Below, piece by piece: positions 33,409 to 42,910 of a stretch of DNA of 64,000 nt. A program made the translations under genes and the position numbers. Each line of letters starts with the position of its first letter. Within the stretch, counting starts at the first letter, position 1. The stretch is from NCBI GenBank assembly GCA_020635055.1, contig JACKAN010000008.1, forward strand, positions 79,890-143,889, given 5' to 3'. The notes below the pieces were generated by a model. The model ran no database searches, was not told the origin of the DNA, and worked only from the letters and a program-made list of their open reading frames with translations. Origin of the DNA: Pseudobdellovibrionaceae bacterium. GTDB lineage: Bacteria; Bdellovibrionota; Bdellovibrionia; Bdellovibrionales; UBA1609.

Positions 33409-33573
33409 TGTGGGGTTTAAAAGTTTACAAAACATTTAAATGGGGTTGTTTGCAAGGACGGTAATATTGTAGAAGATAAAAAAACCGGGAAAGTTGTCGC
33501 TGGAGAACACATCCACAACATTTTAAAATATCTCGGTAAAAAAAAGAATTTAATAACAAATTTGGAGTTTTTA
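33409..33573 (+). other. Short unassigned open stretch between transposase relic and secreted gene
   Basis: The frame leading into the next gene is open for about 40 codons (NGVVCKDGNIVEDKKTGKV, then AGEHIHNILKYLGKKK) without a start codon. It looks like the tail of a gene whose beginning was lost to the IS256-type insertion. I cannot name it. Confidence 0.35.
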
Positions 33574-34080
33574 ATGAAAAGAATAATCGTAATTTTAAGC
33601 CTTATGACAATTTCATTTACAGTAAATGCAGAAACTCAAACTAGCGGCAGATGTAACATAAACGCCAATTCAAAAGGATTTGAAATTCAAGTAGGCGAAA
33701 AGTCGGCCTATCAAACCGATAATTATGAATTAGCGAAATTAATTTTTCGAGACTTTGAAAAGGCGGGAGTATGCGCTGAAACGAATAAATTTTGCAGCTT
33801 CGAACTTAAAGACGGAGAGTATGTAGTCCGTAACCAGGGTCTATCAGGCGTCATTTCAGCAAATATTTTAGAGGTTCAGGATATTTTTAAATATTTAGTC
33901 CGAAGCGGAGTTTGTAGTTCGCCCGAAATGAGATGTCTTTTCGCTTCGCAAGGAAATGAATTTGTTGCACTCCACGATGGACAGATTTACGGCAAGCAAG
34001 AGAATGCATATCGCGTCGGCTTGTGGCTGCGAGATTTAATGGAAAAAGGTCAGTGCTTACCTGAATCTAATGCCAAATAG
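33574..34080 (+). CDS. Secreted protein with three Cys-bounded repeats
   Basis: 168 residues from ATG 33574 (GGAG seven bases upstream). The signal peptide is MKRIIVILSLMTISFTVNA. The mature part consists of three roughly 45-residue repeats, each opened and closed by Cys: CNINANSKGFEI to KAGVC, CSFELKDGEYVV to RSGVC, and CLFASQGNEFVA to EKGQC. All share an xxYxLAKLIFRDF-type helix before the closing Cys. Six or more paired Cys suggest disulphides in the periplasm or outside the cell. No family recognised. The frame upstream is open but not part of the protein, because the signal peptide starts here. Confidence 0.78.
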   Translation: MKRIIVILSLMTISFTVNAETQTSGRCNINANSKGFEIQVGEKSAYQTDNYELAKLIFRDFEKAGVCAETNKFCSFELKDGEYVVRNQGLSGVISANILEVQDIFKYLVRSGVCSSPEMRCLFASQGNEFVALHDGQIYGKQENAYRVGLWLRDLMEKGQCLPESNAK

Positions 34081-34181
34081 AAAGCCAGATTCAAACCTCT
34101 TACTTTAGAGTTGAGGCCTTCAAAAATCAATGCAGGCCTCAAATCAAAAATAAGTATTTCATAGCTACTGTTTGTTCAGTC

Positions 34182-34565
34182 TTAAAAATAAATGGATTTA
34201 CAAACAGCTCCATTAGACATGTTTAATTCTAAAGGCAACTTTCCCAATATACTATTTATATTCCCAGAAAAATAGTCGGACAGCGACGTCTGTTCACACA
34301 TTACATAAGATGAATCGAAATCAAAATAATATGTGACTAAACTGACTTCATTTTTTCTCGTCCAAGACAGACCCTTCAGCTTTTCTCTGCTGATCCGACC
34401 CTCCCGGAAATTTACAAGAGAAGAAGAGTTTTCCTCGAGGTATGTAGAAAACTGATTGCTATCAAAAATCTGAAATGACGATTCAGATGCATGGTCTGCA
34501 GCTATGCCGAACAATACACTAAGGGTCCAACCGCCCGGGAATACCTGGTATTTGTCTAATTTCAA
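34182..34565 (-). CDS. Hypothetical protein, start uncertain
   Basis: 127 codons from a TTG start. The frame is open for 20 further codons upstream (IAGVLFCNFGSSF) with no ATG or GTG, so the true N-terminus may be lost. It is rich in Ser and aromatic residues (VTYYFDFDSSYVMCEQ), with two Cys. It is convergent with the secreted repeat protein. I do not recognise it. Confidence 0.4.
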   Translation of the reverse strand: MKLDKYQVFPGGWTLSVLFGIAADHASESSFQIFDSNQFSTYLEENSSSLVNFREGRISREKLKGLSWTRKNEVSLVTYYFDFDSSYVMCEQTSLSDYFSGNINSILGKLPLELNMSNGAVCKSIYF

Positions 34566-34691
34566 AAAACTGGAGCCAAAATTGCAAAATAGAACTCCAG
34601 CAATCTGAAAACACTATTAGGCGATTCTTTATCCAATTTTAGGTGCCAAAAAGTGTCAGCAGAAGGAACCTTTTACAGGAGTATTTAATTA

Positions 34692-35330
34692 ATGGAACGA
34701 AAAAAAATAACTAAAGCCAATGATTTTGCAGAAATTTTTGTGGTTAAATTATTGCTAACTACTATACTCAGCGCTCTACTCGCAAATTTTAGTTTTGCAG
34801 CAGTATGCTGGACTTACCCTGATGAAATGGAGTTTACATCAGGAGAAAATCCAAGTGAAATTCTATTAAATGGGGTTTCAGCCCATGTGAACAAATTTAG
34901 ATTCGTACAAGTTTTAGGTTTAGATAAAAATTCTCATTTAATTGTAGATCTTGAGAAAATACCTTTTACATGTGGTGTAATAAATAGTACTGATGATGAT
35001 CTTTTAATAAAGAAAATATCGATGATAGTACATTATTCAGACAATGAATCACAAAATGGTAACAAAACACTTAGGGTTACAAGATCTTGTGAAAAAGACT
35101 GTGATCTAGGGAATTCAATTTTCAAATCTACTGTCGCAAGTTCAGATATTGATATTAAAACAGCTCTATTTGAGGATATTAAATTAAAAAAAGAATTCGC
35201 AAATAGAAAAAGTTATCCATATTGCGCAGACCTTGATTTTGATTTAGATCAAAGAACAGCTCAATATAAAAAGGCAATGCAACAAAAAATAACACATATT
35301 GAGTGTGTTGTGACTGCCGTGAAAAACTAA
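34692..35330 (+). CDS. Secreted or membrane-anchored protein of unknown function
   Basis: 212 residues. A basic N-terminus (MERKKITKAND) precedes a hydrophobic signal (VVKLLLTTILSALLANFSFAA, cleavage near 36). The mature part contains six Cys (CWTYP, FTCGV, RSCEKDCDL, YPYCAD, HIECVV), probably disulphide bonded. AGGAG precedes the ATG. No family recognised. It may be monocistronic. Confidence 0.65.
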   Translation: MERKKITKANDFAEIFVVKLLLTTILSALLANFSFAAVCWTYPDEMEFTSGENPSEILLNGVSAHVNKFRFVQVLGLDKNSHLIVDLEKIPFTCGVINSTDDDLLIKKISMIVHYSDNESQNGNKTLRVTRSCEKDCDLGNSIFKSTVASSDIDIKTALFEDIKLKKEFANRKSYPYCADLDFDLDQRTAQYKKAMQQKITHIECVVTAVKN

Positions 35331-35612
35331 ACTTACTGACTTTCTATAACTTTCATCCCCGTCGGTTCTTCATAACGAGTTGGCCATGCACTCTTCCTAA
35401 ACATCACTTTAAGAGCATTTTCTTGGCCAACTCACTTATTGATACGGGATTAGCCTGAATCTCTTTTAAAACTGTTTCTGGTGGATTAGGAGTAAGTAAA
35501 ATAATTCACCTATTTTGATCGACAGCGAAGTATCACTCCTTGTGATTTCAGAGTGGACTTCCCCAAAATCACTGGAGACATCATTTGGGACTTTTTTCAC
35601 CAATTATGGTAT
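35331..35612. other. Intergenic region with degraded coding traces
   Basis: About 280 bp. The complement strand carries a 30-codon open stretch ending PETVLKEIQANPVSISELAKK, perhaps a relic, but no complete gene. Confidence 0.35.
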
Positions 35613-35770
35613 TTCGATCTGTTCATATTTAAAAACCTCCCTCTTTGACATAAAAACCCCCATGGTCCCTCCTTGATGTGTAGGGACATTAGTCTATACA
35701 GGGAGACAGAATCGCTGAAGAATTGTTACGGGATAAAATCGTATCAAAACAACACAGCTTCCATTCAGAA
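35613..35770. repeat. 158-bp direct repeat (left copy) of the ISNCY right end plus flank
   Basis: It matches 36921-37078 with few differences. It includes the start of the transposase gene, the IS end (GGGAGACAGAATCGCTG) and about 50 bp of the same flanking DNA. So the flank of the intact element also exists to its left, next to a second IS-end-like CAGCGATTCTGTCTCCC at 35781. Confidence 0.85.
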
Positions 35771-35805
35771 TGTGATTCGCCAGCGATTCTGTCTCCCTAA
35801 TTTGC

Positions 35806-37025
35806 CAGCGATTATGTCTCTTTTCGGTTTAATTTGCTTTTTTTCTTATAGTTTCCTCGAAAAGTTTAACGTCCAGTTTTCTGTTAGCGAAAAAAACAGC
35901 TGATTCTCCATCTTTATAAAATCTCAGTTCAACCCTTTGGTTGGTAATATTGCCCGGAGGATTCAATATTTGATAATAGTTTGTTTTCCATTTAAACGTG
36001 TTATCGTAATTAATTTTTCTATGTGCTCTCTGACAGAGAGCCTCTCTTAAAACATTTTTATCGGGAGCTGGTCTGTATTTAACCTCACTAGACTTTGCTT
36101 TTATTGTTTTTGTCTTATTCCAGTATTCTCCTATAAACTCATTTTTAAGATATTCATTCGCTTTCTCCATATCGGTTATTCCTAGTGTTCTTAACTCTGC
36201 AACAAGGCGATCTTGTGGTACCTGGAACCATCTCTCTATTCTTCCTTTGGCTTGAGGTGAATTTGCAAAAATAAGCTCTATTCCTAAAATGTCACAAGCT
36301 TCTCTAAAGTCACCAAAGTTTGCACGCTTTGAACCACCCAACCAACCGGCTCGATCAACGTAAACACCCCATGGCACACCATATACCTTAATCACTTGTT
36401 CTAAAATATCCATACAGTTTAGAGTTGTTTCTGACTCATAAAACTCAGCTGCTGCAATTTTGCTTGTGGCATCATCTATAGCAGCAATTAGTACCCACTC
36501 TTCACCAGGTACATAACAATGTGGAGAGCCATCCATTTGTAATAAATAACCCTCAGAAGCCATTCTTGGCCGCTTCTTCCTGTCATTTTCTTTCTTACTA
36601 CGTCTGCGTTTTTTAACCACATTAATCTCATGGCACCATCTCCTGAGGGTGCTGTAACTCAAGTTAATTCCATGGCCATCTCGCAGTGTTTCCTGTATAT
36701 GCGTAATATTACGATCAAAATAATGTTTCTCGATCATTGATTTTACATGGGACTCTAACAATTCAGACTGCTTATTCTTTGGCCTCTTTGAAGTGTTTCC
36801 ATGTTTAATACCAAGTAAACCCTTATTCCGAACTCGCCCTGCCATTCTTGTAATCGTTCGCTCTGATACGTCAAGCAGCAATGAAACCTCTTTACGAGTG
36901 TATTTCCTTAGAATAAACCCTTCGATCTGTTCATATTTAAAAATCTCCCTCTTTGACACAAAAACCCCCATGGTCCCTCCTTGATGTGTAGGGACATTAG
37001 TCTATACAGGGAGACAGAATCGCTG
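35806..37025 (-). mobile_element. ISNCY-family element (about 1220 bp)
   Basis: Inverted ends: CAGCGATTATGTCTC at the left and GAGACAGAATCGCTG at the right (one mismatch). It contains one transposase gene. The flanks are partly duplicated (see the 158-bp repeat), so it sits in a tandem remnant. Confidence 0.8.
35829..36971 (-). CDS. ISNCY-family transposase
   Basis: 380 residues. Two N-terminal HTH regions (TRKEVSLLLDVSERTITRMAG, about 25-45, and NLSYSTLRRWCHEI) are followed by an integrase core with the typical LLQMDGSPHCYVPGEEW (first Asp), AAIDDATSKIAAAEFYESETT, VYVDRAGWLG and the Glu in FANSPQAKGRIERWFQVPQDRLV. GGAGGGACC precedes ATG 36971. The frame is intact, so it is potentially active. 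Confidence 0.93.
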   Translation of the reverse strand: MGVFVSKREIFKYEQIEGFILRKYTRKEVSLLLDVSERTITRMAGRVRNKGLLGIKHGNTSKRPKNKQSELLESHVKSMIEKHYFDRNITHIQETLRDGHGINLSYSTLRRWCHEINVVKKRRRSKKENDRKKRPRMASEGYLLQMDGSPHCYVPGEEWVLIAAIDDATSKIAAAEFYESETTLNCMDILEQVIKVYGVPWGVYVDRAGWLGGSKRANFGDFREACDILGIELIFANSPQAKGRIERWFQVPQDRLVAELRTLGITDMEKANEYLKNEFIGEYWNKTKTIKAKSSEVKYRPAPDKNVLREALCQRAHRKINYDNTFKWKTNYYQILNPPGNITNQRVELRFYKDGESAVFFANRKLDVKLFEETIRKKAN

Positions 37026-37081
37026 AAGAATTATTACGGGACAAAATCGTATCAAAACAACACAGCTTCCATTCAGAACGT

Positions 37082-37224
37082 AATTTTGTTAAATCAAGAC
37101 GCATAGCTAAGCTTTTCAATCATTCTAAATACTTATACGCACCACACTGACAAAATCTTCCAAAGTTAAGACTTTGTGGGTACAGAAAATTCAAGTTATG
37201 ATTGAAAATACCGATTATATATAA
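37082..37224 (+). promoter_or_regulatory. Upstream region of the surface-protein gene with conserved element copy 2
   Basis: 37127-37170 matches 14437-14480 at 34 of 44 positions. The stretch continues to the ATG with AAAATACCGATTATATATAA, which includes a TATATA box, but no clear ribosome site. Confidence 0.45.
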
Positions 37225-38130
37225 ATGAACAGAATGTTAACTGTATTGTTCAGAATAAGTCATCTATTCCTAGCGAAAGGTCGATCAATCATTGGCATTA
37301 AAGACAGGAAGTGTCCTCCTTTTTTTCTTAAATATCGAAAACTTCTTTTTCTTCTCATTTCATTTGCTCCATTTGCCAATCTTCAAGCTCAATCTCCTCA
37401 GAGTTTAACTCTACAAGGTACTATTTACGATGCTAGTGATTTTCCACAAGAAGGATCCTCAGTAAGTTTTGTTGTGCAAATTTTATCTTCTGACGGCAAT
37501 TCTTGCTTGCTTTACGAGGAATCTCACAATTTAAATATGACAGATTCAGCAGGAGCTTTTTCCTTGATTCTAGGTACAGGCACACGCAGTGGTGTGAATT
37601 ATGAAGATACGAACACACTTGCCTTAGCTATGGATAACACTCTCGGTGTTCAGAGTTCACTAACTTGTGCCGTAGGTAGTTCATATGATCCTGCCCCAGG
37701 AGACTCTAGGGATGTGTTAATAAGTTTTAATGATGGTTCAGGGATACAAACTCTCACACAAAATCTTTTAGTTCAAGCCGTTCCATATTCATTTTTTGCA
37801 GACAATACGGAAAGGCTTCAAGGAAAGACAGCCACAGATTTTTTACAAGTGAATACCGGTACGGCGTCATTATCGCAAGCGAATTTAGAAAGTGTATTTT
37901 CCACAACAAATTATCCAAATTTAACTGATTTGTTGTCTGTATCACCGTCAGAATATGTGCGCACGGGATCAAATGGTGCCGCATCGATTCCAAAGATAAC
38001 GGGAACTCCTGGGTCTGGCTTAGCGGCAGGACAAATTTGGTATGACGATACAACAAATATTGTAAAATATTACGATGGCACAAGTGTGCAGTCTTTATCC
38101 GGTTCAAGCTCTGGAGATTTAATTTCAACA

Positions 38131-38503
38131 AATAACTTAAGCGACTTGGGCAATGTAGGAACTGCTCGTACTAATTTGGGTTTAGGTACTGCGGCTTTAC
38201 TTTCTGAAGACTCAGACAACACTTTTGTCAATGGACAACTTGTGGCTTTTGATAGTGCGAGCATGACTTGCGCAGCTGGTGAGTATTTAACGATTCAAGG
38301 TCCTGGCCCGACATATTCTTACACATGTGGAACTCCTTCGGCTACGGATGCAACAAAGTTACCATTAGCTGGTGGTACGATGACTGGGCCTTTAGTGAAT
38401 AATTCTAATTCTGCATCTACGGCGCTAGCAATATTTCAATCAGGTGTCGGACACGCAGCTACATTTATGGGCGGAAATGTGGGGATTGGAACAGCTTCTC
38501 CAA
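38131..38503 (+). repeat. Intragenic direct repeat, left copy (373 bp)
   Basis: Matches 40757-41129 with about eight substitutions. Both copies are in the same reading frame and encode the LSDLGNVGTARTNLGLG to GNVGIGTASP module. Recombination between them would delete 2.6 kb including the IS5 element, but would keep the reading frame. Confidence 0.95.
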
Positions 38504-39174
38504 ACTCCCAGCTTAATATTATTGGAGCTAATGGTATTGGTACAAATGATGCCATTTTGGTTTTAGATGTTAAAGGCGGAACAGGTGGCACAGGGAAAGT
38601 AGGTGGAGGGATAAACCTAGAAGCTGGAGATGGAGGAGCTTCTTTTGGAAATGGTGGTGCTGTATCAGTTAATGGTGGTGCCGGGGGGATTGGTGGTACA
38701 GTGGCTATCAATGGTGGTAATTATCAAACTTCACCCAATACAGGAGGATATATTTCACTTTATGGTAGCGGATCAGTTACTACAGGCTCCGTAGTTATAG
38801 GGTCAGGATTAACCAATGGTGTAGTGGGTGGATCAGGTAGTGTATCGATTCAAACGGCATTGACACAATTTGGTGTTACTCCAGGTCCAATTAGTTTGAC
38901 ATCAGGTGCAGGATCTATTGGTGGTTTAGGTGGATCAATAAATCTATCTGCAGGTGCTGGTGGGCCATCTAATGGCACTGGTGGAAATATATCACTCAAT
39001 CCAGGTCCTAAGGGTGGTAGTGGGAGTGATGGCAATATTTTACTTGCACCAACTCAGGGAAGTGTGGGGATTGGAACTTCTTCTCCAGCGAGACTTCTTA
39101 ATGTCGCAGGTCCTATGAGAATAGATCCCACAGCATTACCAGGAACACCAGGTGCCGGTGATATAGCGATTGAT

Positions 39175-40424
39175 GAGGCTGTCGCCAAAGTCCGTCATAC
39201 CTAGCCAATTAAGAGAGAATATTTTATTTTTCCAAAATGTTAAAAAAAGAAGATCCCCAGCTGAAGATGTATGATGATTTACTAGAAAGGCTTGTCCCTG
39301 ATTCTCATATCTACCGTAGATTATCTTTATTAATTGATTTCCCCACATTATTGACTCCTCTTGAGAGTTGTTACTCTAAATTGGGTGCAGGCTCAGAGCC
39401 ATTAACAAGGGGGTTTAAAACTTTATTAATTCAGTTTTGGGAGGATTTGTCAGATCGACAACTAGAAAAGTACCTTCAAGAAAACAATACGGCCAAATGG
39501 TTTTGTGGATACGGGCTTGAGGAGCGCACTCCAGATCATAGTTATTTTGGGCGCTTGAGAAAAAGAATAGGTACTGAGGAGTTAAGGAAACTTTTTAATA
39601 CAATCACTGACTCAATAAAAAATGCGGGTTATGTGGGAGGTGCCTTCACATTTGTGGATGCTTCATCAATGGTGGCTAAAGTAAACATATGGAAAGCCCG
39701 AGATAAGGCGATATCAGATAAAAAGAACGAAGAAAAAGATGATGATGATAATCCTAAAATGAACAATAAAAATATTGAGAACTATTCACCAGACCCAGAT
39801 GCTAGGTATGGGTGTAAGGGAAAAAATAAGTTTTGGCTGGGCTATAAGAGGCATCATCAAGTAGATATGAGCCAAGGAATAATAACAGAAGTAAAAGTCA
39901 CTGGGGCTGACGTAACAGACGCAAAAGCCTTTGTGGAAGAGGAACTTTGCCCAGATAGTGGAATGGTGTTTTTAGATAAGGGATATGATAGTGATGCTGT
40001 AGATACGGAGATAAGAAAGAAGGGTTGTGCAGATGGAACCATTAGAAAGAAGAATCGTAAGTTTAAGGACAGGGATTTGGATCGTTGGAGAAGTTCAGTG
40101 CGGATGCCTTTTGAAAGTACCTTTTCAAAAATAAGTAAATATTGTCGTTATCGAGGCAAAGAGAAAGTAGAGTTCCAGGCGTTGATGGAAGCTACAGTCC
40201 AAAATTTAAAGAGGGTCATCAGGATAGGTGCGCCCAATTTAAGTTTTTGATGGGATTAAGGGGGGAAGATAGCCCCTAAATATAAAAAATTAGCCCTAAA
40301 AATTTTTTAACTCTAAAATATTGCATATGAAATGCAGCTCAGGGGATATCAAATCTTACTAAACGACTTTCATGTCTGTCAGATTTGAACTGGATTTTGT
40401 AAAATGAATTTTTGCAACAGCCTC
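39175..40424 (+). mobile_element. IS5-family element, copy B (complete, 1250 bp)
   Basis: Ends GAGGCTGTCGCCAAAG and GAGGCTGTTGCAAAAA (complement of the right end). It is flanked by the perfect 5-bp duplication TTGAT (39170-39174 and 40425-40429). Removing the element and one duplication restores the surface-protein frame exactly. Confidence 0.97.
39237..40250 (+). CDS. IS5-family DDE transposase (intact copy)
   Basis: 337 residues. The N-terminal DUF772-type region includes LTRGFKTLLIQFWEDLSDRQLEKYL. The catalytic core has FTFVDASSMVAK (first Asp), MVFLDKGYDSDAVD (second Asp) and SVRMPFESTFSKISKYCRYRGKEK (Glu with the Y-R-K signature). A Lys/Asp-rich loop lies between (KNEEKDDDDNPKMNNKN). 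This copy is full length and probably functional. Three other copies or remnants lie in the window. Confidence 0.95.
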   Translation: MLKKEDPQLKMYDDLLERLVPDSHIYRRLSLLIDFPTLLTPLESCYSKLGAGSEPLTRGFKTLLIQFWEDLSDRQLEKYLQENNTAKWFCGYGLEERTPDHSYFGRLRKRIGTEELRKLFNTITDSIKNAGYVGGAFTFVDASSMVAKVNIWKARDKAISDKKNEEKDDDDNPKMNNKNIENYSPDPDARYGCKGKNKFWLGYKRHHQVDMSQGIITEVKVTGADVTDAKAFVEEELCPDSGMVFLDKGYDSDAVDTEIRKKGCADGTIRKKNRKFKDRDLDRWRSSVRMPFESTFSKISKYCRYRGKEKVEFQALMEATVQNLKRVIRIGAPNLSF

Positions 40425-40756
40425 TTGATAGTGGAGCAAGCAATGCCCTTAAATATCACAATGGCAGTGGTTGGGTAACTTTAGGTTCAGGCTCTGGAGA
40501 TTTAGTTTCAACAAATAACTTAAGTGAGCTTGCGAATGCGGGAACAGCACGCACCAACTTAGGTTTAGCCATTGGTACGAATGTACAAGCTTATGATCCT
40601 CAATTAACAGATGTTGCAGCTTTAACACCAACAATAGATAATTTTGTAGGCGGAGATGGTTCAAATTTAGTTATGAGAACTCCGGCCCAAGTGCGCACGA
40701 GTTTAGGTTTAGGTACAGCCGCCACCAGTTCTACGGGTAATTTTTTACAAGTAGCG

Positions 40757-41129
40757 AATAACTTAAGCGACTTGGGCAATGTAGGAACTGCTCGTACTAA
40801 TTTGGGTTTAGGTACTGCGGCTTTACTTTCTGAAGACTCAGACAACACTTTTGTCAATGGACAACTTGTGGCTTTTGATAGTGCGAGCATGACTTGCGCA
40901 GCTGGTGAGTATTTAACGATTCAAGGTCCTGGCCCGACATATTCTTACACATGTGGAACTCCTTCGGCTACGGATGCAACAAAGTTACCATTAGCTGGTG
41001 GTATAATGACGGGTCCATTAGTAAACAATTCTAATTCTGCATCTACGGCGCTAGCAATATTTCAATCAGGTGTTGGACACGCAGCTACATTTATGGGCGG
41101 AAATGTGGGGATTGGAACAGCTTCTCCAA
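40757..41129 (+). repeat. Intragenic direct repeat, right copy (373 bp)
   Basis: Partner of 38131-38503 (2626 bp apart). See that entry. Confidence 0.95.
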
Positions 41130-42445
41130 CAACACCCCTTTATGTGGTGGGGGATGTAACTTCGAAATTAAGTGGTACAACAGGTTCAATTATATTAACC
41201 AACTCTGGAGGTTCAAAGCCGAACATTAGAATGATAGGAGTTGATTCTAGTGTTCCAAGTTATATATCTGCCCATGGAAACTTACGCCTGGTTGCAGGAA
41301 ACTCAGATCCGACATCTGCAAATTTAGCTATTGGCATTGATAATACCGGCAATGTTGGTATTGGTACGGTAACCCCTGTGGCACCTCTTGATATTGCTGG
41401 TGACGTCAAAGTCGGGAACAGCAGCGTCGCTTGTACAGTCACAAATAAAGGATCTATACGTTATAATAATGCAAGCAGCGTCCTTGAGTTTTGTAATGGA
41501 GCTAGTTGGAATTTAATTCAGGCGGCAGCCTGCAGTGATGCCACTCCTGATGTGTTGTCATTTTCGGATGAGGCAAATGCGACAACTAGTGCACTCTATA
41601 CTTCTGATATTATTGCAGTTACAGGTATCAACTGCAGTCTTCCCGTGACCATATCAGGGCAGGGGACTCCACAATTTCAAATTTGCAGTGATTCTGGGTG
41701 TTCGAGTGTTGTGCAAGGTTGGACTTCAGGACCTAGTTCAGTGGTTTCAGGTCAATTTATACAAGCACGGTTAACTGCAGACAGTATTGGTGGATCAACA
41801 TTTCAAGCAACAATGATTGTCGGGGCCGGAGCTACAGTTTGGAGCGTAACGACTGCAGGAAGTTGTGTAGGGAGTCCAGCGGTGGGAACTCTCTGTGCGG
41901 ATGGCACAATTTACGCAGGGCTTTCACCTGATGGCAACACTCCAATGTACACTTCTCGTTGTGATGCGGGTCAAACTTGGAGTGGTGTAGCTTGTACAGG
42001 TTCCCGATCTTTGTTAACCTGGAATAATGGATCCACTAGCTGGTTCGCTACGGGGGTTTCTAATTCAGTCGCAGGGCAAAGTAATTCTTCGGCCTTGGAT
42101 GTTGCTACAGATATTGGCTCTCCCTATGTGGGAGCAAGTTATTGTGAAAGTTTAAATCTCAATGGCCACACCGATTGGTACCTTCCTTCCATAATGGAAG
42201 TTAATATTTTGTATTCAGGAAAGGGAGCCATCAAAAACTTTAATACAAGTGGAACATTTTATTGGTCATCAACAGAGTATGCTTCGAGTCCAGCGCAATA
42301 CGGAAGTGCACAAGAATTCAATGCAGGAAGTTTTGGCTGTTGTGGATCTCAAAAAAATTCTGGAAGGTATATCCGTTGCGTTCGCAAATAAACTAAATAA
42401 ATAAATAACAACAAAAAATTAATGTTGTCTGAGGCTTCATATTTA

Positions 42446-42474
42446 GAGGCTGTTGCAAAAATTCATTTTTCAAA
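42446..42474 (+). repeat. Isolated IS5 right terminus
   Basis: 29 bp closely matching the IS5 right end (GAGGCTGTTGCAAAAATTC, then ATTTTTCAAA) with no transposase. A relic of an excision or deletion at the boundary between the surface-protein gene and the queC fragment. Confidence 0.8.
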
Positions 42475-42482
42475 GCTCTGTG

Positions 42483-42549
42483 TATAAGTTGCTATGGAAG
42501 TAATCAGGAGTTAAACCCTAGGTCCTGATTACTTCCATAGCAACTTATA
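42483..42549. repeat. Perfect 27-bp inverted repeat with a 13-base loop
   Basis: The left arm 42483-42509 is exactly the reverse complement of the right arm 42523-42549 (right arm contains ACTTCCATAGCAACTTAT). The right arm is part of the queC reading frame. The hairpin has no T-run and is not a terminator. It looks like a fold-back duplication made when queC was broken. Confidence 0.95.
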
Positions 42550-42910
42550 CCTGGTACCTAATCGTAATGGAGTTTTTTTAAATATTGAAGCTACACTTGC
42601 TGAGTCTTTGAATGCCGATCATGTAGTGGTTGGATTTAACAAGGAAGAGGCTCAAACATTTCCCGATAATTATGCTGATTATTTAAAATGTTTCAATACA
42701 TGTTTTATATTCTCTACAGCCACTCACGTGCGAGTGCAGAGTTACACTTTGAAAATGAATAAAGCTGAAATTGTTAATTTAGGCAAATTACTAAATGTAG
42801 ATTTTAGAGAGTTGTGGGCTTGTTATTTTGTAGGCAATAAGATTTGTGGAGAGTGTGAGTCATGTCAAAGATTTTTAAGGGCTTTGATTTCGGAAGGTGT
42901 GGATTTATGA
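42523..42910 (+). pseudogene. queC: 7-cyano-7-deazaguanine synthase QueC, C-terminal fragment
   Basis: About 129 residues. YLVPNRNGVFLNIEATLAES, then NADHVVVGFNKEEAQTFPDN, then the zinc-binding tail CYFVGNKICGECESCQRFL (four Cys in the QueC spacing) are diagnostic. QueC makes preQ0 for queuosine modification of tRNA. The N-terminal ATP-binding half (SGGxDS) is absent; the fragment begins inside the hairpin. Its stop TGA overlaps the start ATG of the DUF366 gene, so the two were once coupled. Confidence 0.88.

Larger units (their letters stand above)
37225..42391 (+). pseudogene. Large fibre-like surface protein with DUF1566 C-terminus, split by IS5 copy B
   Basis: The coding parts are 37225-39174 and 40430-42391. 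Joined they make 1303 residues with the frame restored (GDIAID then SGASNALKYHNGSGW). Order: signal peptide (LLFLLISFAPFANLQA, about 40-55), a Ser/Thr-rich beta region, fibre-type repeats (NLSDLGNVGTARTNLGLGTAAL) as in phage tail fibres, GNVGIGTASP modules, a Gly-rich segment at 445-600, and a C-terminal DUF1566-type domain (GHTDWYLPSIMEVNILY, TFYWSSTEYASSPAQ, RYIRCVRK). Such proteins in Bdellovibrio-like bacteria are exported adhesin-like fibres. The insertion leaves two separate truncated products, the second without signal or start. Confidence 0.9.

Noticed and set aside
38436..39035. Pro-rich reverse-strand ORFs
   Set aside because: They are antisense readings of the Gly-rich part of the surface-fibre gene; Gly codons reversed give Pro.
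37225..42391. Prophage tail-fibre locus
   Set aside because: The repeats resemble phage fibres, but there is a signal peptide and a DUF1566 C-terminus and no neighbouring phage structural genes, so a bacterial surface protein fits better.
42483..42549. Transcription terminator at the 27-bp hairpin
   Set aside because: No T-run follows and the right arm is coding sequence of the queC fragment.
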